Origin: Takakia lepidozioides
Lineage: Eukaryota; Streptophyta; Takakiopsida; Takakiales; Takakiaceae
Direction of reading: 5' to 3'
DNA length: 64,000 nt
Assembly (NCBI GenBank): GCA_030704615.1
Contig: CM060732.1
Coordinates: forward strand, 32,717,053-32,781,052
The number at the start of each line of letters is the position of its first letter. Position 1 is the first letter of the stretch. Of this stretch, positions 36,282-46,965 are shown piece after piece. Below the pieces are notes generated by a model. The model was not told the DNA's origin, did no database searches, and saw nothing but the letters and a program-made list of their open reading frames with translations. A program made the position numbers and the translations under genes.

Positions 36282-37157
36282 CATCTTAAGCGAATCTACA
36301 TCCACCAACTTCTTTGTTTTATTTTTCCTGAAATGCGGGATCAATGTCATGGTGTGACAACCCCACAATATTTCTGAATATCATGCAAGAAGTGGTTGTC
36401 TTGGGTCCAAAGCTTTCACCCGAGCGTGAAGTGCAACATCCAACCGGGGATGTAAAGCAACATGGCCAGAAAAGTGTGGGACTTCTAAACTAGCAAAGAA
36501 GAAAGGAAGCTGAAAAAGTGTGATCTTTTTACACTCCTCCCCAACTAAAAGAGAGATAAAAGACTCCGGCCGAAACCGGCGTAACTAAGAGTCACTTCGC
36601 CTTGCGGCTACTGCCCCTTTCGGGGGTGGGCCCTATAAAAAGAAATGTGTAATGTGGGACACAAAGTGACCGGAGAAAACATAGGAGTCTATAGTACCCC
36701 TTAGTACCCAGGGGTACATTAGGGGGACCTAGGGTGCGTTTGAAGTGTCGGATTACAGTTGGCGTTTGATAATAGCTATGAGTTTTATTAATATTGTATA
36801 TTTTAGCATGGTAAGGGAAATTATGGTAGGAATGGACGGGATTTTTGTCAAATGATACCTCCCTCAGATAACATCTCTCTTGAAAAAATTATGAAAAATA
36901 AATGGATGGATTTCCAAGTTTATTATGGATGAAATAGATTTCACTATTCACAAAGACGAGCCATAGGGGACTAGCCGCTTGTTATTGTTGGCTTTAGAAT
37001 AAAGATTAGGGGATTAATTATTATTTTTAGATTAATCATTAGTGTCAAAAATCTTTAAGTGAATGATTTTTCAAGTTTATTTTGGATAAAAGTAGATTCC
37101 ACTATTCAGCTTGAGCTGGCATACGCAATTGGCCACTTGTTATCACTATGATCTATA

Positions 37158-37275
37158 GATTAAGCAAGGTAGTTTGTTTTGTTTTGTTTTATACTACTTT
37201 GTCGTTGAGATCCCCCAAACTGCAAGGCCCCGGGGTCTTAGTACAGCTGGAAAACCGTCGATGAATAGATGCATA
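37158..37275 (+). repeat. dispersed repeat R1, copy 2
   Basis: Aligns with 13668-13790: the shared start ATTAAGCAAGGTAGTTTG-like, a T-rich stretch, GTTGAGATC, CAAACTGCAAGGCC and CTGGAAAACC. Copies have diverged. Confidence 0.55.
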
Positions 37276-37934
37276 GAGGTGGTTTCATTATTTTTGGACT
37301 ACAGTGTAGGAGATATTGAATTTCAAGTTTTTTTGTCACTGGGAATTGATCATGAAAAGCAGCAAATTGGGTTTTTTTTTAAATGATATTGGCGAAAAAA
37401 AATATTGGCGTTACAATATTATTTACCCCTAGTGGACGAAGTGACTTGAGTCGGGTCGCGTCAAAATCATCCACAATGTAGAATCAGTGGATGAACTTGG
37501 ATGAAGATCCTTTATGAATGAAAGTTGTAGCGTGTGAAGTAATGCGCATACCTAAATTTATGGCACCCTAAAAGGATAAAAATATTGCGATCCAGATTCT
37601 TTGAAGGTACCCAGAATCCTGCAATTTAGGGCCCTACGCCACCATTGACCTGGCCACATGGCAAGTCGAATGGGGCGTGATGCCAAAATGTCAGCAATAC
37701 GGTGCACGTAGGTAGGGTGTGAGCATACGGACACACAGTGAAGGGTGGTGGCAAGTGGCGGGATGGACGAGTTGTCTTCCCGGGCAATAGGAAGCACATA
37801 CATGGGAACATAAAAATCAGATGTGGAGTATTCTGCCGCTTTTCTTAGGCGGAATCTGCCACCTAGGGTGTACTGCCCGGGTAGATCACTCCTTGTAAAC
37901 TTTTGATGAAAATTTTGAGGAATCGTACATTCAC

Positions 37935-38040
37935 GATTGTTTTTCGGTATTGTTGCACTTCAATAACTTGTTTAGATGACAACTGCGTGGGAAAAATAAT
38001 GATCTTATTTATATTTTATATTTTACCATGGTAGGGGAAG
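37935..38040 (+). repeat. dispersed AT-rich repeat R2, copy 2
   Basis: Shares the block AATAACTTGTTTAGATGACA and its surroundings with 24985-25085. Part of the right flank (TTTTACCATGGTAGGGGAAG) is also similar to sequence at about 36800-36830. Confidence 0.5.
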
Positions 38041-38696
38041 TTATTGTAGGAGGAACGGGATTTTTCTTCTCTTTTCTTAAAACGGGAATAGAAGCACCAT
38101 TTTTATTGAAGGGAAGCAAGAAAAAAATAACCTTGCATAGGAGCCATGAAGACAAACAAAAGAGACAAGGCTCTATCTGACCAAGGAGGGAAAAAACATA
38201 CAAACAAACAAACAAATTGATCTGAACGAAAAGAGAGACCTAAAGAGAAATGGAATTAGACAGGAACTAGAAGTTTCTTTTTGGTTGTTCAAAGGAGAGA
38301 TGTGACTTTTCTTTTCTAAAGAACGAGATCCTTAACCCCTTTCTTATAGATGAGAGTGATCACACGTCCATCTGAGAGGGCATAATCCATTTATCCAGAG
38401 TGTCATTGCCCATGGTGAGAAAGTCGACTCCTGCCACTGGACAAAGGGCCTTGAAAAACTTGATTGGTAAACCATCAATACCAGAGCTAGGAGGAATGAA
38501 AACTTCTCTAAACCATAAAGAAGCTCCATAGTAATAAAGGGGGTGGAGAAAAAGTGTTGTTCAAGAGGAGAGATGACATAATGGAAGCAATCCAAGACTT
38601 GGTTTCGAATCTCGTCGATCCGATGGGACAACTCACGTTTGTTGAAGAGATTACGGAAGTACAAGGCTGCCAGCTGTGCCATCTCTTTAGGCTTAC

Positions 38697-38970
38697 ACTA
38701 CAGGAAAAGGGGAAGTTTTCCACGTCGCGGCCACGCCGCGGCGTCGTAAAATAGCCATTTTCGGGCAGGGGAAAAAACCAGATTTGCGACGCCCGGGCGT
38801 CAAGACCGTCGCCAAAAAAACGTCGCAAATTTGCGACCAATGGGGGTCGCAAATATGCGAAACCGCGATCTGCGACGCCCAGGCGTCGAAAAAAAAAAAA
38901 CTACTCTGCAATGTAGAATTAGCACCTTCCGGAGGTCGCAAAATGCGACACCCGGACGTCACAATTTAAG
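38697..38970 (+). mobile_element. CACTA-like transposon end with subterminal repeats
   Basis: Starts CACTACAGGAAAAGGGG, the usual opening of CACTA (En/Spm) terminal inverted repeats. The next 250 bases hold many short direct and inverted copies of 'gcgacgcc', 'ggcgtc' and 'gtcgcaaat', as in CACTA subterminal regions where the transposase binds. No matching TAGTG end was found to the right, so it is either a single surviving end or the other end is degenerate. Confidence 0.55.
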
Positions 38971-39292
38971 GAATTTAGGCGGGAAAATTTAAATTTCAAA
39001 TACTTGTTGACCATTGACTCCGTCGTTGACCATTGACTCCGGTTCTATCTAATGGCGATATGTTTATTGTTCTACATATATCATGCAACGTATATTTGAA
39101 CCTAAGACCTCCACGTTATAACATTTCTAAGACACTACAAACTAACCAATACACCTACGCTATATCTATGTATCACAAAAGCAATCTAAATATATATATA
39201 TATATATACATATAAAGATTTCCTTCAAGTTCCTTCAAGTTCCTTCAAGTTCCTTCTAAGGAGGTCTCTTTTGTGACGTCGGGGAGTTGCAA
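38971..39292. other. AT-rich stretch with short tandem repeats
   Basis: It contains two adjacent copies of 'ttgaccattgactccg' (about 39006-39041), a TA microsatellite (about 39190-39210) and four copies of 'ttccttcaag' (about 39220-39258). No coding content. Confidence 0.6.
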
Positions 39293-41470
39293 CCTCCACA
39301 GCCTTAGTGCCCAACCCCAGCCCCAGCCCCAGCATCGTCGCCGTTGTTGTACTGTGTCGAACACTCCCTTTGCATCCTAGATACACCCATATTTTGCAAA
39401 CATGTTCACCAGGGTTTTGTTCAGAATGACATCTGATACAATTCCAACTCTGAAGATGTCACCATGGACCTCTTTCCCCTTTTCCAAAGCTGCCAGGGCA
39501 GTGTTCAGATTGACATTTGGCACAATTCCAGCTTTGATGGTATCCCCATGCACCTCTTGCCCTTCTCCAGGCCGGCTGCCAGGCTTGCACAAGCATTGCA
39601 AATGCACACAAACATGATGTGCTTCCCCCATCATTTGCTCATAGCTCTCCAAAGCCTCCATCCCACGTCCCTGCCGTGCATACCCTGCAAGCATCGCACT
39701 CCACAACACCACATCTCCTTCAGCCATAGTGTCGAACACTCCCTTTGCATCCTAGATACACCCACATTTTGCAAACATGTTCACCAGGGTATTGTTCAGA
39801 ATGACATCTGGTACAATTCCAGCTCTGAAGATGTCACCATGGACCTCTTTCCCCTTTTCCAAAGCTGCTAGGGCAGTGTTCAAATTGACATTTGGCACAA
39901 TTCCAGCTTTGATGATATCCCCATGCACCTCTTGCCCTTCTCTAGGGCTGCCAGGCTTGCACAAGCATTGCAAATGCACACAAACATGATGTGCTTCCCC
40001 CATCCTTTGCTCATAGGTCTCCAAAGCATCCATCCCACGTCCCTGCCATGCATACCTTGCAAGCATCGCACTCCACGACACCACATCTCGTTCAGCCATA
40101 GTGTCGAACACTCCCTTTGCATCCTAAATCCTAGATCCCTTTGCACCCACATTTTGCAAACATGTCCACTAGGGTATGGTTCATAATGACATTTGGTACA
40201 ATTCCAGCTCTGAAGATGTGGCCATTGACCTCTTTCCCCTTTTCTAGAGGTGCCAGGGCAGTGTTCATAATGGCATTTGGTACAATTCCAGCTTTGATGA
40301 TACCCCATGCACCTCTTTGCCCTCGTCCAGGCTTGATGCACCCACATTTCGCATACATGTCCACCAGGGTATGGTTCAGACTGACATTTGGTACAATTCC
40401 AGCTCTGAAGGTGTCGCCATGGACCTCTTTCCTCTTTTCCAGAGCTGCCAGGGCAGTGTTTAGAATGACATTTGGTACAATTCCAGCTTTGATGATATCC
40501 CCATGCACCTCTTTACCCTTGTCCAGGGCTGCCAGGCTTGCACAAGCATTGCAAATGCACACAAAGTGCCCGGGCTTCACCCCCTCCCCCATCATTGGAT
40601 CATAGGTCTCCAAAGCCTCCATCCCACGTCCATGTTGTGCATACCCTGCAAGCATCGCACTCCACAACACCACATCTCGTTCAGCCATAGTGTCAAAAAC
40701 TCCCTTTGCATACTCATGCATCCACATTTGGCATACATATCCAGGTCAGGGCAGTGTTCAGAATGAAATCCGGTGCAATTCCAGCTTTGACCGATGTCAC
40801 CATGGACCTCGTTCCCCTTTTCCAGGCTTGCACACGCATTGCAAACACATACAAACGCGATGTGGTTGGGCTCCACCCCTTCGTGCATCATTTGCTCACA
40901 GGTCTCCAAAGCATTCGTACCACGCCCATGCTTGGTAATCCTGCCAACATTATATTCCACGTGATCAAAGATCGTTGAGGCATTCTGTGTTGAACACTTG
41001 GTGATCATCCATGATGCTCCCCTTAACATACATGTTGACAAGGTTGTTGAGTAGAAAAACGCTCGGCGTGAATCCACTTTGGACAATGTGAGTGTGCACG
41101 TGCTTTCCAACTTCTAGGCCTTTCATCTTGATGCACTTATGCAAGAGACACACATACGTATCTACATCTGCTGAAATGCCTCTTTGGTTTAAAGTTTGTA
41201 GAGCCTCTTTCAGTCTGCCTGCCTCATAAAGCATCTTTACATGCCCATAAGTGCCAGAAGAGGCATTGTGGACTCCCTCACTTGATCCTCTTCCAGAAGT
41301 TTGTGGTCATGGTTGAGGTGCCTGATTTTATCAACTGTGCCACTACAGCTGCCGCTTCCAGCTAACCATCACCCCTGGAGGTTTCTTGTAGCTATCCTTC
41401 AGAGGGATCCATAGGTAATCTGGAGCTTGAATTCCGACCCTCTTGGATGAATATGGACCCACACTCTATC
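39293..41470 (-). pseudogene. PPR protein pseudogene with internal tandem duplications
   Basis: Read from 41470 downward: an N-terminal piece with IFIQEG, then LIKSGTSTMTT, then GRLKEALQTLNQRGISADV, YVCLLHKCIKMKGLEVGK and STLVNMYVK-like motifs, then repeated blocks with ERDVV(S/L)WSAMLAGYA, GMEALETYEQMMGEG, ALEKGKEVHGDIFRAGIVPN and LVDMYAKCGCI. These are PLS-type plant PPR motifs, normally part of organellar RNA-editing or processing factors. The block recurs with a period of about 375 bp (39377-39739, 39752-40111) and again at 40131-40727. Stops and frameshifts between blocks and the absence of E/DYW domains mark it as a pseudogene. Confidence 0.75.
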
Positions 41471-41499
41471 TTGCTCATTCAGCTATCATTGCCTCCGTA

Positions 41500-41785
41500 C
41501 AATCATGCATACATCCTTGCCTTGCTGCCAATGCGATCATCGCACTCCACGACACCACATCTCGTTGAGCCACAGTCGAACACTACCTTCGCATCTTCAA
41601 TGCGACCGCATTCGGCATACATGTCCACCAGGGCGGTGTTCAGAACGACAAACCCTACAATTCCAGCTTTCACGATGTCACCATGGACCTTCCATGTCAC
41701 TTCTAGGTGGAGGCAGTACATATTAAAAATATATATTCCCCAAGGCCACATTTTCTTTACCTGTTTTTGTGAAACACAATTCACT
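41500..41785 (-). pseudogene. PPR fragment
   Basis: Minus-strand frame with VHGDIVKAGI, LNTALVDMYAECGRIEDAKV and VFDCG: one PPR motif and part of the next. It is separate from the longer pseudogene to its left and too short to act alone. Confidence 0.7.
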
Positions 41786-42069
41786 TTAATGAATAAATAT
41801 CTTTATTCCATTAATCAAATTATGAATGAAAAATTTCTAGTCGCATGTGCAGTAATTAGAACCACTTGTAATTTTCACTTTTTCAAATTTTATGTATTTA
41901 CGCAATTAATTAAATAGCCTGATTTTTTGCTACGACTCCGGAGTCGTTGACCCCACTTCTGCCTGCCGTCTGAAATACCCCCGTGGGCCCACCTTGTCCG
42001 TTTCGACTCTCCAGTAGTCCCGCTTACTGCCAAGTGGTTCCCGGAGTAACGTTGCTTGGGGCACCTGGC

Positions 42070-42740
42070 GGTGATGAACGAGATGTGGTGTCGTGGAGTG
42101 CGATGCTTGCATGGTATGCACAGCAGGGACGTGGGATGGAGGCTTTGGAGAGCTATGAGCAAATGATGGGGGAAGCTCATCATGTTTGTGTGCATTTGCA
42201 ATGTGCGTGCAAGCCTGGCAGCCCTGGAGAAGGGCAAGAGGTGCATGGGGATATCATCAAAGCTGGAATTGTGCCAAATGTCAATCTGAACACTGCCCTG
42301 GCAACTTTGGAAATGGGGAAGATGTGCATGGCGACATCTTCAGAGCTGGAATTGTACCAGATGACATTCTGAACAATAGCCTGGTGAACATGTTTGCAAA
42401 ATGCGGGTGCATCTAGGATTCAAAGGGAGTGTTCGACACTATGGCTGAACGACACGTGGTGTCGTGGAGTGCGATATGATGTGCTTGCAGGGTATGCACA
42501 TCAGGGATGTGGAATGGAGGCTTTGGAGACCTATGAGCAATGGAAGCACATCATGTTTGTGTGCATTTGCAATGCTTGTGCAAGCCTAGCAGCCGGCTTG
42601 GAGAAGGGCAAAGAGGTGCATGGGGATATCATCAAAGCTGGAATTGTACCAAATGTCAATCTCAACACTGCCCTGGCAACTTTGGAAAAGGGGAAAGAGG
42701 TCCACATGGCGACATCTTCAGAGCTAGAATTGTACCAAGG
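42070..42740 (+). pseudogene. PPR pseudogene fragment, opposite orientation
   Basis: Plus-strand frames read ERDVVSWSAMLAWYAQQGRG, MEALESYEQMMGEAHHV, EVHGDIIKAGIVPNVNLNTA and LVNMFAKCGC, then a second block from about 42430 with a similar order. It closely resembles the minus-strand blocks at 39.4-40.7 kb, so this part is an inverted duplicate. The junction with unrelated sequence is near 42070. Confidence 0.75.
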
Positions 42741-43235
42741 TGAATGCCTGTCAGATTACCAGATGCAAAGAGGTGCATTGTTGCATCGCCAAAGGCAGCA
42801 GCTGCAGCGGCACAGTTGATAAAGTCAGGCACCTCAACCATGACCACAACTTCTGGAAGAGGATCAAGAGAGGGAGTCCACAATGCCTCTTCTGGCACTT
42901 ATGGGCATGTGAAGATGCTTTGGCAGGCAGACTGAAAGAGGCTCTACTGACTTTAAACCAAGGAGGCATTTCAGCAGATTCAGATTCGTATGTTTGTCTC
43001 TTGCATAAGTGCATCAAGATGAAAGGCCAAGTGAAGCTAGAAAGCAAGTGCACACTCACATTATCCAAAGTGCACGCCAAATATTTTTCTACTCAACACC
43101 CTTGTCAACATGTATGTTATGTGCGGGAGCATCATAGATGCTCACCAAGTGTTCAACATAATGCCTCAACGATGTTTCATCACGTGGAATACGATGCTTG
43201 CAGGGGCGTGGCATGGAGGCCTTGGAGAATGTGGT
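42741..43235 (+). pseudogene. PPR N-terminal segment, duplicated copy
   Basis: Plus-strand frames contain AGRLKEALLTLNQGGISADS, YVCLLHKCIKMKGQ and, after frame changes, 'MYVMCGSIIDAHQVFNIMPQ'. It corresponds to the minus-strand N-terminal piece near 41000-41350. Several frameshifts are present. Confidence 0.65.
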
Positions 43236-43425
43236 GAGGGCACCTTCTTCTTCGACCTATTTTCAGCCTGTTTTTCCCTCTCATCAGACTCGGCCCTGAA
43301 TTTACATATTGAATCGTCGAGGACAATGTGGTGAGGGCACCTTCTTCTTCGACCTATTTTAGCTTGTTTTGCCCTCTCATCAGACTCGGCCCTAAGATGT
43401 ATATTGAATTCTGTAAGTTTTGGGT
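43234..43425 (+). repeat. tandem duplication, about 96-bp unit
   Basis: The unit starting GTGGTGAGGGCACCTTCTTC occurs twice, at about 43234 and 43330, and runs through 'tctcatcagactcggccct' in both. A third related piece lies at about 44645-44720. Confidence 0.8.
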
Positions 43426-43484
43426 GGATCTGTGGTGGTTTGGAATGACTATGACAAGTAACTGCCGATGTGGCAGTAGAAAAG

Positions 43485-43592
43485 TATCCAAAACAGATAA
43501 CAGAGATGAGGAGAAGGTGTGGAATGAATACTTTGTTGACCCCAGTGAATGGTGGAACAATCGAGGCAAAAAGTTGAATGCCCATTAGATGA
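43485..43592 (+). pseudogene. exon fragment with OSB-like PDF motif
   Basis: After an AG acceptor the frame reads VWNEYFVDPSEWWNNRGKKL before a stop. This resembles the start of the PDF motif of plant organellar single-stranded-DNA-binding (OSB) proteins (W-x-x-F-x-x-P-x-x-WWDNR-x-x-K). It lies directly upstream of a PPR copy and may be an N-terminal exon of that PPR family. Only half the motif is present. Confidence 0.45.
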
Positions 43593-43639
43593 CAGAGAGT
43601 AGCAGACGTAATTCAGCATAGGAACTAGTGTGATTGGGT

Positions 43640-44500
43640 GTTTCCTAGGTTGTCACTGTCAGCTGCTAGCAGCAAGGGCAAGGATGAATGCATGATTTGT
43701 GCAGAGGCATGGATAGCTGAAGGAGAAGGGATAGAGTGTGGGTCCAGATTCATCCAAGAGGGCTGGACTTCAAGCTCCAGATTACCTGTGATTCCATGTG
43801 GATCAATAGCTACAAGAAACCTAAATGGGTAGATGGTCAACTAAAGGCAATAGCTGCAGCGGCACAATTGATAAAATCAGGCACGTCCTTAACCATGACC
43901 GCAGCTTCTGAAAGAGGATCAAGAGAGGGAGTCCACAATGCCTTTTCTGCGGGGCATGTGAAGATGTTTTGTGAGGCAGGCAGATTGACAAAGGCTCTAG
44001 GTCTGGAAGCTGGAATCAGGTGCACACTCACATTATCCAAAGTGGATTCATGCCAAATGTTTTTTCTACTCAACACCCTTGTCAACATGTATGTTAAGTG
44101 CAGGAGCATCATGGATGCTTGCCAAGATTTCTATAGAATGCCTCAGCGATCTTTGATCATGTGGAATATAATGTTGGCAGGATTTACCAAACATGGGTGT
44201 GGTAGGAATGCTTTGGCGACCTATGAGCAAATGTTGCGCAAAGGGGGTGCCCAACCACATCACGCTTCCGCATGTTTGCAATGCGTGTGCAAGCCTGGGA
44301 CCTCTGGAAAAGAGGAAAGAGGTCCATGGTGACATCATCAAAGCTGGAATTGTACCAGATGTCATCCTGAACACTCCCCTGGTGGACGTCTATGCCAAAT
44401 GTGGGTGCATTAAGGATGCGAAGGGAGTTTTCAACACTATGGCTGAACCAAATGTGGTGTCATGGAACGCGATGCATGCAGGGTATGCATAGCAGGGACA
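43640..44500 (+). pseudogene. PPR pseudogene copy with N-terminal segment
   Basis: It opens with GEGIECGSRFIQEGWTSSS, continues with LIKSGTSLTMTAASERGS and LLNTLVNMYVKCRSIMDA, then PQRSLIMWNIMLAGFTKHG, and after a frame change VHGDIIKAGIVPDVILNT, LVDVYAKCGCIKDAKGVFN and EPNVVSWNAMHAGYA before a stop near 44492. Same family and order as the minus-strand pseudogene; about half its length. Confidence 0.72.
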
Positions 44501-44799
44501 TGGTATGCAGGCTTTGGAGACCTATGATCAAATGATGGGGGAAGGGGCCGCACCTTCTTCAATAGCACAACGGCTACAAGTGGGTAGATGGTCAACTGGA
44601 AACAGCAATGGCAGCAGCACAATTGATAGAACAAGGCCCACTGCTAATGAAGGTACCTTCTTCAACATATTTCACCTTGTTTCCCCCTGCTATCAGAGTC
44701 GTTCCTAAATTTTCATGTTGAATTCTACAAGTTAGCTCGTTGGTGGATCTAAGGTGGTGTTGGAGTGATTTTGACATGTTACTGCCAATGTGGTCGACA

Positions 44800-44940
44800 G
44801 GAAAGTATCGAAAAACAGATAATAGAGATGTGGAGAAGCTCTGGAATGAATACGGTTCCGACCCCAGTCAATGGTGGAACAATCCAGACAAAAAGGTGAA
44901 TGCCTGTTGGAAGCAGACGCAAGTCAGCATTAGGAACTAG
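44800..44940 (+). pseudogene. second exon fragment with OSB-like PDF motif
   Basis: The frame reads KLWNEYGSDPSQWWNNPDKK and stops at 44940. It is a copy of the fragment at 43485-43592 with the same preceding intron-like sequence. No PPR copy follows it; the methyltransferase-bearing gypsy fragment starts just to the right. Confidence 0.45.
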
Positions 44941-44965
44941 TGTGATAAGTAGGGTTGAGGTGTTT

Positions 44966-46150
44966 CAATACGAATCTCTTGACCCTCTAATGCTTCCAAG
45001 TCCTTCAAACTGAAGGCAAAGCAATTCCTGTAAGCCCTCAGGAACCGCCGTATACGTCGTCTCTCTCCTCCGGTGACAATGGGTCCAATGTCAGGCTCCC
45101 AATTGTCCTCCGTAACTGCAACCTTAAGTCCAGTGGGCTTAGAGGTAGAGGACGCGTCCAGTGGTTGCTATGTTGCAACCTCTTGAGCAGTACTCCCTGC
45201 CTGCTCAGTCAATGACAAGGCCTCATCCTGCCCCATCATCTCATCCTCGAGGACTTCCTCAACCCGAGAAAAATCCCCAACCTCATCCATCACCGCCGCC
45301 CTGGCTGCCAACTCCTTTTGAACCTCGAGCACCTCCCACGTGTGCCATGGATGCCTGCACCCCGTGGTCCTCACATACTCACCCCCACTTACTGCCTGTA
45401 CCGTCTCGGTAGGTAGAGAGACCATCGAGGGAAGTGTACTCCGCATTCTACGTTGCTCAGCCATAGCCAAGCTGATAATCCAGGTCAAGCAATTGAGATC
45501 CATTGCTTGCCCCAACACCTGACGACGTGATGTCTCAGAAAGAGACGGCACCGCCGTGGTACCAGTGGTAAAACCCATTGCCCGCTCACGCTCGTCAGCA
45601 TTAGGCTCCACTAACTGCTGCAACTGAGCATCCCACATGAGGCCAGGTCCACTATCCCCGAAAGCATGCGATCCTGGGAAGCTGAGCAGTGTAGGTAATG
45701 CTGCTCGTGGTTGACCCATCTTGTTGACCACTGCCAAAGACGAACGGTCATCGTGTCTCACACGCTGAGACTGCCTCCTTGTGTCCAAAATGCTATCCAC
45801 TGTGAGGTGTGCTGGCCGGTGCACCCCATCAAATGCACGCTTTAGCAGTGCGGGTGGCATCAAGATAGTCCACCATAGCCGTGGACGATGAGCCCGTGAC
45901 CCCACTGTAGCTGCATCTAGCAACACTGCTGACCCAAGCCACGACCGGACTTGATGCACACTGGCCATCACCTTGGCCCGAGAATCGCCTATCAGTGGCA
46001 CATTCTCCAAGATGTATGCTGGAGATACAACTTGATGAAACTGCAAGTGGCGCAAAACCCGCACCATCTCCCAAAACAGACCCAACCTCGAGTCTCGCAA
46101 TTCATTGTCATGCCCGGCTGCTGAATGCCCTTGGCAAGGCCAACACCCAT
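44966..46150 (-). mobile_element. second copy of the methyltransferase part of the gypsy element
   Basis: Minus-strand match to about 31395-32570 of the large element. It enters at motif IV (CWPCQGHSAAG, PCQ codons at 46131-46139) and is open through FWEMVRVLRHLQ, YILENVPLIGDSRAKVMAS, LLDAATVGSRAHRPRLWW, ERAMGFTTGTTA and SETSRRQVLGQAMDLNC down to a TAG at 45168. It then runs on into the start of the RT linker (VAVTEDNWEP, RRFLRAYRNCFAFSL). Motif I and the rest of the element are missing. It keeps the catalytic motif that is broken in the large copy. Confidence 0.85.
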
Positions 46151-46855
46151 ATCGAGGAGATTTATAAAATAAAATTGACAGAATTCAAAAAATGTAGATG
46201 AGTCTTGTGGAAAAACAAAGAGATTAAATCCATGATGTAAAATTGATGATATCAACGCCATTAATGAGGAAGCTGTCTATGTGTTTTATATATGAAGACT
46301 CAAAGCAAAGTTGAATAAATACGTGAAAAATAATAAAGTCAATCAATCAAACAATCAATAATAAGAAATTAACAAAAATAAATGCAAAACGGAGAGTCCT
46401 CGAAAGCACTGCGTATCATCCACGCCTATATGGTCTTTCATGTGTGTGCAACCTACGGGAATAGGGCCCTCTAACATAAGACCCCTAAACCAGATTGTGA
46501 CTCATACACTAAACCAGGCCCACGGGCTCACGCCGTAGCGTCGCTGCCAAATGAAGGCAGGGAAGAATCAATTCAAACATGTCTCGCCACATAACTTGGC
46601 AAATCACTGGGCGTGTGAATGAAACCTTATTATAACGCCAGTAGTAGCGGGAATTTGGTAGCTTGATCCTATTGACAGACCCCAATCAAACTACATAACA
46701 AGGTTCGTGCAGGCTGGAACAGGCAAGAACAATGTAGCAAAACAATTTTCCTGAAGAACATTCATCCACTAAAGATAGTAAATTTTCCATATTTTCGGGA
46801 CGGTTCCAAGTGCTGGATGAAGAGTCTTGCAATCTCGTTATATTCGTGCTGATAA
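46151..46855. other. intergenic region
   Basis: No gene, LTR end or tRNA is recognised. AT-rich on the left. Confidence 0.3.
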
Positions 46856-46965
46856 AACTCTGGTGCATATGCAGATCTGCTGGTCTTACACGGAAACTGG
46901 GTTGTGCCCCTATGGCAAGCGGTGCAGGTTTACACACAAATATGATATATATATATATATATATA
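46835..46965 (+). pseudogene. isolated CCCH zinc-finger exon
   Basis: One frame reads RADKTLVHMQICWSYTETGL then CPYGKRCRFTHKYD. The spacing C-x8-C-x5-C-x3-H is exactly that of tandem CCCH (TTP/C3H14-type) RNA-binding fingers, and the 'ETGLCPYGKRCRF' core is typical. A stop lies about 12 codons upstream and the frame runs into an AT microsatellite at 46950-46970. With no neighbouring exons visible it is most likely a lone relic or a captured exon. Confidence 0.5.

Larger units (their letters stand above)
36286..38695. other. intergenic, repeat-rich, no gene seen
   Basis: No protein-coding frame is convincing. A TATA-like CCTATAAAAAG at about 36630 follows a C/G-rich block and might be an old LTR promoter. 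A loose tandem duplication links 36900-37010 with 37067-37165. Dispersed repeats R1 (37158-37275) and R2 (37935-38040) have copies elsewhere in the window. Confidence 0.4.

Noticed and set aside
37558-37803. Minus-strand 81-codon frame
   Set aside because: No family resemblance, no splice context, and it lies in repeat-rich intergenic DNA.
39293-41470. A functional PPR editing factor
   Set aside because: Stops and frame changes separate the blocks, no E/DYW domain is present and blocks are recently duplicated. No intact frame can be assembled.
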